Both the position numbers and the translations under genes were made by a program. The notes under the pieces were generated by a model. That model did not search any database, was not told where the DNA came from, and was given only the letters and a program-made list of their open reading frames with translations. A stretch of 64,000 nucleotides of DNA from Chelonoidis abingdonii (taxonomy: Eukaryota > Chordata > Testudines > Testudinidae): contig NC_133778.1 in the NCBI RefSeq assembly GCF_003597395.2, positions 13,023,864 through 13,087,863 on the forward strand, in the 5' to 3' direction. This document shows, one piece after another, positions 58,254 through 64,000 of this stretch. The first letter of the stretch is position 1, and each line of letters begins with the position of its first letter.

Positions 58254-58528
58254 TTCAATGTTCAGTTGTAAATTTTGAAAGAACAACCATAACATTTTGT
58301 TCAGCATTTGGAGCATTTCAGAGTTATAAACAACCCCCATCCCTGAGGTGTTCGCAACTCTGAGGTTCTGCAGTAATAGATTGACTCAAAAGAATGGCTA
58401 GTTACATCAGGAATCAGAACAGTTCAAGTAAGTCTAGGTACCCATTCGGAACTCTGTTACAATACTGCTATGATATGCCTCATCAGACATCAGCTTCAAT
58501 TAAAAAGCGCAGACTTCTCAATAAACTA

Positions 58529-58721
58529 CACCTCTACCCCGATATAATGCTGTCCTCAGAAGCCAAAAAATCTTACTGTGTTATAGGTGAAACCACGTTA
58601 TATCAAACTTGCTTTGATCCACCGGAGTGTGCACACTCTCCCCCCACCCCGGGAGCACTGCTTTACCGTGTTGTATCTGAATTCATGTTATATCGGGTCG
58701 CGTTATATCGGGGTAGAGGTG
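58529..58721. mobile_element. MITE, 193 bp, with perfect 19-bp inverted ends
   Basis: Both ends are CACCTCTACCCCGATATAA without a mismatch, flanked by TA (58527-58528 and 58722-58723). This fits a mariner-type element. The centre carries CCACCGGAGTGTGCACAC and a C run. The perfect ends suggest a recent insertion compared with its neighbours. No coding capacity. Confidence 0.88.
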
Positions 58722-59085
58722 TATGTTCGATTACAGCTGCATAAGAAGTAGAGCTCTGTTTATGACGCACTGCTCGTTAAGAACAACTCACTGGAATGTT
58801 TGCTGAGGTTTGTGTGAACCGGTGGCTTTCCCACTTATGTTCTTTTTCATCATTCATCTTCACCAGGAAACTTGCGGTATCTATGGGACAGTTATTCTGT
58901 GACCTCTCACTACAATTTAACTAAAAGAACTGCTGTACTTTCACCTGCACACTCATATAGTTTTGTGTGTGTGTATGTTATGTTAGAGACACATACACAC
59001 GTACAACTGAAGATTTACCAGCATAAAGAGTGCAGGTCTGGATACTATACTGGCAAGATTCTGAGGCTGTTTATCACTCCTCACC

Positions 59086-59160
59086 TTAGTCTCTAAGGTG
59101 CCACAAGTACACCTGTTCTTTTTGTGGATACAGACTAATACGGCTGCTACTCTGAAACCT
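59086..59160 (+). repeat. Retroelement 3' end fragment ('CTCTAAGGTGCCACAAG')
   Basis: TTAGTCTCTAAGGTGCCACA then GTGGATACAGACTAATACGG and CTGCTACTCTGAAACC. It parallels the second half of the insert at 59378-59509, so the two are members of related families. I suspect a Penelope-like retroelement origin. Confidence 0.6.
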
Positions 59161-59211
59161 ATCACTGCTCTAATTACATAACAAAGGCTGTCTCATAGTC
59201 ACCGTATAGAC

Positions 59212-59654
59212 CAGGGGTAGGCAACCTATGGCACACGTGCCGAAGGCGGCACGTGAGCTGATTTTCAGTGGCACTCACACTACCCAGGTCCTGGCCACCA
59301 GTCCGGGGGCCACTGCTTTTTAATTTAATTTTAAATGAAGCTTCTTAAACATTTTAAAAACCTTATTTACTTTACATGTCTGACGAAGTGGGTATTCACC
59401 CACGAAAGCTTATGCTCCAATAAATCTGTTAATCTATAAGGTGCCACAGGACTCTTTGTTGCTTTTTACAGATCCAGACTAACAAACACGGCTACCCCTC
59501 TGATACTTGACAACAGTAGTTTAGTTATATATTATAGACTTATAGAAATAGACCTTCTAAAAATGTTAAAATGTATTACTGGCACGCAAAACTTTAAATT
59601 AGAGTGAATAAATGAAGACTCGGCACACCACTTCCGAAAGGTTGCTGACCCCTG
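59212..59654 (+). mobile_element. Short hAT element, CAGGGGTAGGCAACC family, with an insert
   Basis: It has exact 8-bp duplications GTATAGAC at 59204-59211 and 59655-59662. The ends are CAGGGGTAGGCAACC and GGTTGCTGACCCCTG. Without the 132-bp insert it is 311 bp, matching the 310-bp copy at 36407-36716. Confidence 0.95.
59378..59509 (+). mobile_element. Retroelement 3' end insert with hammerhead-like core
   Basis: It starts GTCTGACGAAGTGGG and ends CCCCTCTGATACTTG, splitting the host hAT word TTTACAT|ACAACAG, which is unbroken at 36407-36716. There is no clear target duplication. The first 38 bases can fold like a hammerhead ribozyme: CUGACGA, a 6-bp stem GUGGGU/ACCCAC with loop AUUC, then GAAA, then GC/GC closing a UUAU loop, and UC where cleavage would fall. 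The copy starts at the core, so stem I is missing. Hammerheads are known in Penelope-like elements. Confidence 0.65.
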
Positions 59655-59662
59655 GTATAGAC

Positions 59663-61040
59663 ACTGACAAGCTGTATGCTATGATAAAATATGCATGTAT
59701 AATGGAATTCCTTGCTTTTTATATGTAACAACTTGGTGATTTTACACTCCCCTCTACTATTTATGCAATGAGTACCAGGGTGATTAGAAAGTGCATATAG
59801 AAGTACAGATTTTGAGATTATGTTGGTCCTTTAGGGCACATCTTATGTGTACAAGTGTGAACTTTGTACTAAAGTCCTTGTGTAGCTCTATAATAGATAA
59901 AAATGAGACTCCAATAGCAAGTACAGAGTGCTCTTTAAATGCCTTTTCCCAGCTTGGGTTTGTGTGGTTACGTTGCTTCAACCAAATCTATAGAAATTCC
60001 CTAAATTTTCTTTAGCAAAAGAAGTCTTATATACATTTCGTACTAACAAGTAGGTTGTGTCGTGGGGACCCTGCAGCAGGTAGGGCAGGAGATGGCAGTG
60101 ATCTCTGCCCTAGCATATAACTCGGGGCTGCCTCCCCAGGTCCTTAGGGAGTTGATCAGTAGTGGGGCCCTGCTGTCTTTGCAGATGTTTATCTGTTCTC
60201 AGGAAATGGTTACAGCCTCTCTCAGTCCAGCAGTGGTTTCCTGGCAGGGGTAGCCAGTATGGGTGGGGGGCTCACAGGAGCTGAGAAATAGTCCTGCCCT
60301 GCTCCCACCTGCTTTCATAATTAGTCACGGCAGGCAGTACCCCATAATCCTTAGTGTTTTACATTGAGTGGGAAGCTCCTGTTTCCCCGCTTCCATCTTT
60401 ACTCAGACAAATATATGCTGCACAGAAGAAGGATGTCATTCCTCATACTGTTTGCAGTGCATTCGGCAGAGCAAATGTACAGTAACTAGCCTCCTCTAAA
60501 GCAAAAAAAAAATTAAAAAATCTAATACAAAGCCCGTGTTTACAGGAGGGAACAATGACTAACAAAATGGACAAACAGAAAAATACTTTCTGACAGCAGA
60601 GTGATGCTATCAGTGGTGCAATAACAGCTGTGGTTTTTGGTAGGACAAATGGGTCACTGATTGATATATATATTTATAGCAGTGAGCTATTAATGGGTAC
60701 TGAGAACATTTTTCTATTTACCCGTATTAAGTTCCTAGCCTAGTGTGTTTTGCTCACTGGTGCCCCAGTATGTAGCACTTTGTAGAGTGTTCCAGAGGAA
60801 CTTTTTCTCAGTATCATTGAGAGATCCTTTGTTCTGCCACCTGATCATTCAGAGGCCTGCTTTTTTTGCTTAAGTTCCTGGCCATGCAAATGTGCCCGTA
60901 TGAGTGGACCTCATTGTTTTCATTGGGGTTCTTCATGGAACTCATAAACAGGTTCAGAGCCTAGGACTGTAATAACTGCAAAGCAAGCAATGAACTGTTT
61001 GCATTTTCCCAGCCTGTTAAGTCATTGTTGAAGTTAAAGG
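59663..61040. other. Single-copy DNA, no gene found
   Basis: 60060-60330 is less AT-rich, with a 63-codon frame at 60062-60253 that I cannot identify. No named repeat recognised. Confidence 0.45.
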
Positions 61041-61108
61041 GTGAAATTCTGGCTCCACTGAAGTCAAGAGGAGTTTTGCCAGTGACTTCAGTGGAGCCAT
61101 GATTTCAC
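61041..61108. repeat. GTGAAATTCTGGC palindromic element
   Basis: 26-base arms at 61041-61066 and 61083-61108 pair with only two mismatches around a 16-base loop. The strand would form a near-perfect hairpin. Confidence 0.85.
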
Positions 61109-61674
61109 TCCAGCATTGCAGTGTTGTTATCAATTGGTGTGTTTTGGAAATAGTAGCATCATCTTGTGATACTAAAAACTACTGATCACTACAGTGCATC
61201 CAATTCGACCTGTAGTTACATTGCTACACCCCCCTGACTTCAATAGAGCAGCATTGCTTTTACTGAGAATGGAATTTGGTCCCAGAATGTGTGGAGTATT
61301 AATCAGCCAGTTTGTTTACCAAAAATCGACTTCTTTCCATTGAAGGGCATGTTCCAAATTAACCTCTGATATAAGTAGGCTCAACTCACCAGTGATATCA
61401 AAGGGGGCTGCATGCATTTATGCCAAGAATGGATCAATCCCAGAGTTTCCAAATGCATCTGAGCATCAGTCGAACAAGATGACATATATTGTGAAGTCAG
61501 ATTAGTAACTGTTATGCCATGCCTTCATTGCCCTTGTTTTATTGATGGGCGGTAGCTAGGTTGCCAATAATTTCTGATGGCATATTGTCCCTGGAACTAA
61601 CGAATGACATCCATCTGGGTCATTCTTACAAAAACATTTCATCTCTAGAGGACTATGATGGGGTGTATCAGCCC

Positions 61675-62352
61675 TGCACTGGGGAGGAAGTAACCCAGGG
61701 AGGTTTTGCAGGGAAACAGTCACAGAACCGGAGCAAGGCTCGGCGTGTTTTGGTTGGAGCCGGGGGAGCCGGTGGGGCCGGGTCCTCCTGTCTTGGCCAC
61801 CACCGGCCCCGCTCACCACTGTTATGGACTCTGGCCACTAGGATGCACTGCCCTGAGAGCAAGGGCTGTATTATCAACTCTGGACATCAGGCTGCATTGC
61901 CCTGAGGGTGAGGGCCATGCCACTGACTCTAGCCATTGGACTGCAGGGCCCTGACAGTAAGGGCTGTAATGTTGACTCTGACCATTAGATCACACTGCCC
62001 AGAGAGCAAGAGCTGTATTATGGATTCTGGCTGCTAGGCCACACTGCCCTGAGAATAAGGATCGTATCCCTGACTCTGGCTATTAGGCTGCACAGCTCTG
62101 AGAGCAAGAGCCGTATTATTGACTCTGGATGCTAGGCTGCACTGCCCCGACAGCAAGGGCCATGCTACTGACTTTGGCCACTAGACCAGACTGCCCTGAT
62201 AACAGGGACTGTATTATTGATTCTGGCTGTCAGGCCGTGCTGCCCTGATCACAAGGGTTGTCGGACTAAGGACACAGGGCCGTGCAGCCCCGAGACTGGG
62301 GCAGCCCTATGTCTGTAACACCCTCTCTACCCCCACCCCTTGAAGGGTGACA
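61675..62352. mobile_element. 678-bp insertion with TG...CA ends, family unknown
   Basis: It is bounded by the exact 13-bp direct repeat GGTGTATCAGCCC (61662-61674 and 62353-62365). It begins TGCACTGGGGAGG and ends GAAGGGTGACA. Thirteen bases is longer than LTR elements or hATs normally duplicate and closer to non-LTR retroposition, yet there is no poly-A or LINE tail. A 49-bp minisatellite fills its right half. No gene is present; 114-codon and shorter frames at its left end lack domains. Confidence 0.6.
61828..62265 (+). repeat. 49-bp minisatellite, about nine units
   Basis: Units begin with ACTCTGGCCACTAGG or variants at 61828, 61877, 61926, 61975, 62024, 62073, 62122, 62171 and 62220, each exactly 49 bp apart with no indels. 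The usual unit also carries CACTGCCCTGAGAGCAAGGG and CTGTATTATTG. Units differ by many point changes, so the array is old. Confidence 0.93.
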
Positions 62353-62369
62353 GGTGTATCAGCCCCATG

Positions 62370-62485
62370 AAAGGACCAATCCTGCTCCCATTGGAGTCAA
62401 TGGTAAAATTTCAGTGGAACTATTTTGATTTACCCTTGCTGAGAATTGGAGTCCCCATGACTTGAAGGGAACAGGATTGGGCTTT
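62370..62485. repeat. Palindromic 'CAATCCTGCTCCCATTGG' repeat
   Basis: GACCAATCCTGCTCCCATTGG on the left is echoed by GAAGGGAACAGGATTGGGC on the right. A shorter relative is at 47150-47210. Confidence 0.5.
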
Positions 62486-64000
62486 AGTTTAGAGCTATGG
62501 ATGACCTATGCCTGTATGACTCTCTTTGATTTCATGTGTCCTATGCATCTGGAGACCAAGTTAACCCTAAAGAAAACAATAAACCAGTAATAATAAGAAG
62601 TTTTTTCCTTAAAAAATGAGATAAACGATGCACCCGCTAGTCTAAATTCATCCCTGCTGGAATGCCCCTGATGTTACATTAGGGACCAGTCTGTCCTCGT
62701 CCAGGTTTTTTGCACACACTCATTCGCTGCCTTCTGATGACATTCCTTGCTCCCACAAACAAACAATCCCCAAATGCAGAGTCTTGGGTAGTCTTGCCTG
62801 TGAGGCAGCGATGCATATACAGTACGGGTATTAATGATTAACTGGTGCGCCCCTGAGGTTTCCCCGCACAAAACCTCCTTTCAGCAGATTCCTTATCTGT
62901 TATCAAGGGAGTGTTTACAGCAGCTAAAACTCTTAAGCGCCTTGTCTGAGAGACTGATGGGGATAATTAAGCCAGTGTTTTTCAGCCCTCTGCTCTTCAT
63001 TGCATTGCTAGAAAGTGGGAAAAGGGCTGCATTAGCCAACAGAAGACATTGGAAATCCATGTTCAGCAACTTGGTATGTATTTTAGATATTTTTTTTCTC
63101 GTTCTTTCTGCCTCGTTGCTGGCTGCTGATATACACCTATCTGAACCTCCAGGTAGAAGGGAGAATTACCCAATAATTGCAGGCCATTTTTTTTTCTGCA
63201 CAGGAAAAAGTCAATCATTATGTGCTATAATCTAATCAAAATAAAACTCGTGCATTGATTTATGAAACGACAGGGAAAGACTGCAGGATAGTCTGTTTAA
63301 AAAACAAAATCTGGAACAACAGATTTCTCCTCCACTTGGCTTTTCTGCTCTGACTCTGGATGAAATAGTGAAATACAGATTATACAACATCTTACTAAAA
63401 AGATAGATGCAGAGATCATGGCCAGTAATCACCGCTACATCAGAATGAGTTTTTCTAGAACCTCGGTGAAAGTGTGTAGTAAATTATGATGTTACATTAG
63501 ATACATTATTTCCTGTTTTAGTAAATAAGTCTCCTGAGACCAGATTCCAAAAAGCCAGTTGTAGATGACCTTACAAGTGTGCTGGAGTCCAAGCATTAAG
63601 CAATTTATCATGGCTCAGTGGCACCATGGGATAGATGGGTGGGTGTCCATATTTTCAGTCCATTTTCTCTCTCCTCTGTTTTCATCTGTTTTTTTGCCTA
63701 TATTATCTTTTATAATTTAGCTTCCTATTTGTTCTTGTTGTGTAGCTCCCTCCCCTTGATCCCGACTCAGGTGAAAGCTAAATGCCACACGAAGTGGCAG
63801 CATTCGTTGGTGGTTCCATGGGATAAAGTTGCAGGGGCTGGGCAAAGAAGGTTAATCCAGTGGTGGCAGCCTGATCATGTAGCCCTGTGCAGCTGATCTG
63901 CTCCTCATATGTATAAAGGGCTGCTGCGAGGACAGAGAGGGAAGTGTTGGCTTCCAAGAAGCCATCTGCTACAAATCCACAAATAGATTCCCTTTTTATT
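62486..64000. other. Repeat-poor DNA, possible conserved noncoding block
   Basis: 62860-63230 is repeat-free and has clustered motifs: TTATCT (62893-62898) and TTATCA (62900-62905), two GATA cores on the minus strand, then the forkhead-type TGTTTAC (62912-62918). A 133-codon open frame at 62834-63235 has hydrophobic stretches but no start context, splice framing or domain that would make it credible. Nothing else was recognised to the end. Confidence 0.4.

Larger units (their letters stand above)
57799..58373. mobile_element. Tigger/mariner-like MITE, 575 bp
   Basis: The ends are CAGTAGAACCTCAGAGTTAT and, in reverse, CTGCAGAACCTCAGAGTTGC, continuing to GAACACC on both sides. TA flanks both ends (57797-57798 and 58374-58375), the mariner-type duplication. 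It contains an AT run and the SINE at 58081-58253, which is therefore younger. No transposase frame is visible. Confidence 0.82.

Noticed and set aside
62834..63235. 133-codon plus-strand frame with hydrophobic runs
   Set aside because: It is a single unspliced frame with T-rich codons and no homology I recognise. The block looks more like noncoding conserved DNA than an exon.
1..64000. CRISPR arrays, operons, phage or bacterial gene systems
   Set aside because: No direct repeats with uniform spacers, no ribosome-binding-site-led gene strings; the repeat content is vertebrate. The 49-bp array has no spacers.

Overview
The window looks like ordinary nuclear DNA from a turtle, most likely a cryptodire. 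The main evidence is the repeat content. There are two tRNA-derived SINEs with a CR1-like tail of the 'tortoise Pol III' type, a CR1 LINE, many MIR-like and L2-like fragments, and a dense set of hAT, mariner-like and Harbinger-like non-autonomous DNA transposons of the kind common in chelonians. A crocodilian is the main alternative, but the SINE argues against it. The assignment rests on recognising families by eye, not on a database search.

I found no protein-coding exon, rRNA, functional tRNA or CRISPR that I can defend. Open reading frames are short and mostly fall in repeats or look like chance. The only recognisable coding homology is dead retrotransposon sequence: a CR1 reverse transcriptase on the minus strand (52881-54425) and the C-terminal endonuclease region of an R4/Dong-like LINE on the plus strand (55953-56903). 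The window is therefore intergenic or lies inside a very long intron.

Layout. 1-2242 is mostly single-copy. 2251-5237 is a 3-kb hAT insertion carrying two younger insertions. 5246-10790 is mainly single-copy, with a homology block at 8376-8893. 10790-16420 is rich in palindromic and TA-flanked elements. 16421-31870 is sparse, with a hAT at 19712-20351, a SINE at 21668-21852 and an LTR at 25571-26285. 31873-34325 is a nest of two hATs side by side in an L2-like tail, followed by one LTR inside another. 34326-47200 is sparse. 47216-59660 is the densest part, with at least eight dated or nested insertions. 61675-62352 is an unnamed element with a 49-bp minisatellite, bounded by 13-bp direct repeats. 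The remainder to 64000 is single-copy.

Seven hAT insertions keep exact 8-bp target duplications and an eighth keeps 7 of 8, so their order of arrival can be read directly. The items most worth a second look are the 678-bp element with 13-bp flanks, a hammerhead-like fold in a retroelement fragment at 59380-59417, the LINE fragment sitting between two TA microsatellites, and a few repeat-free blocks that may be conserved regulatory DNA. I see no sign of a new multi-gene system.
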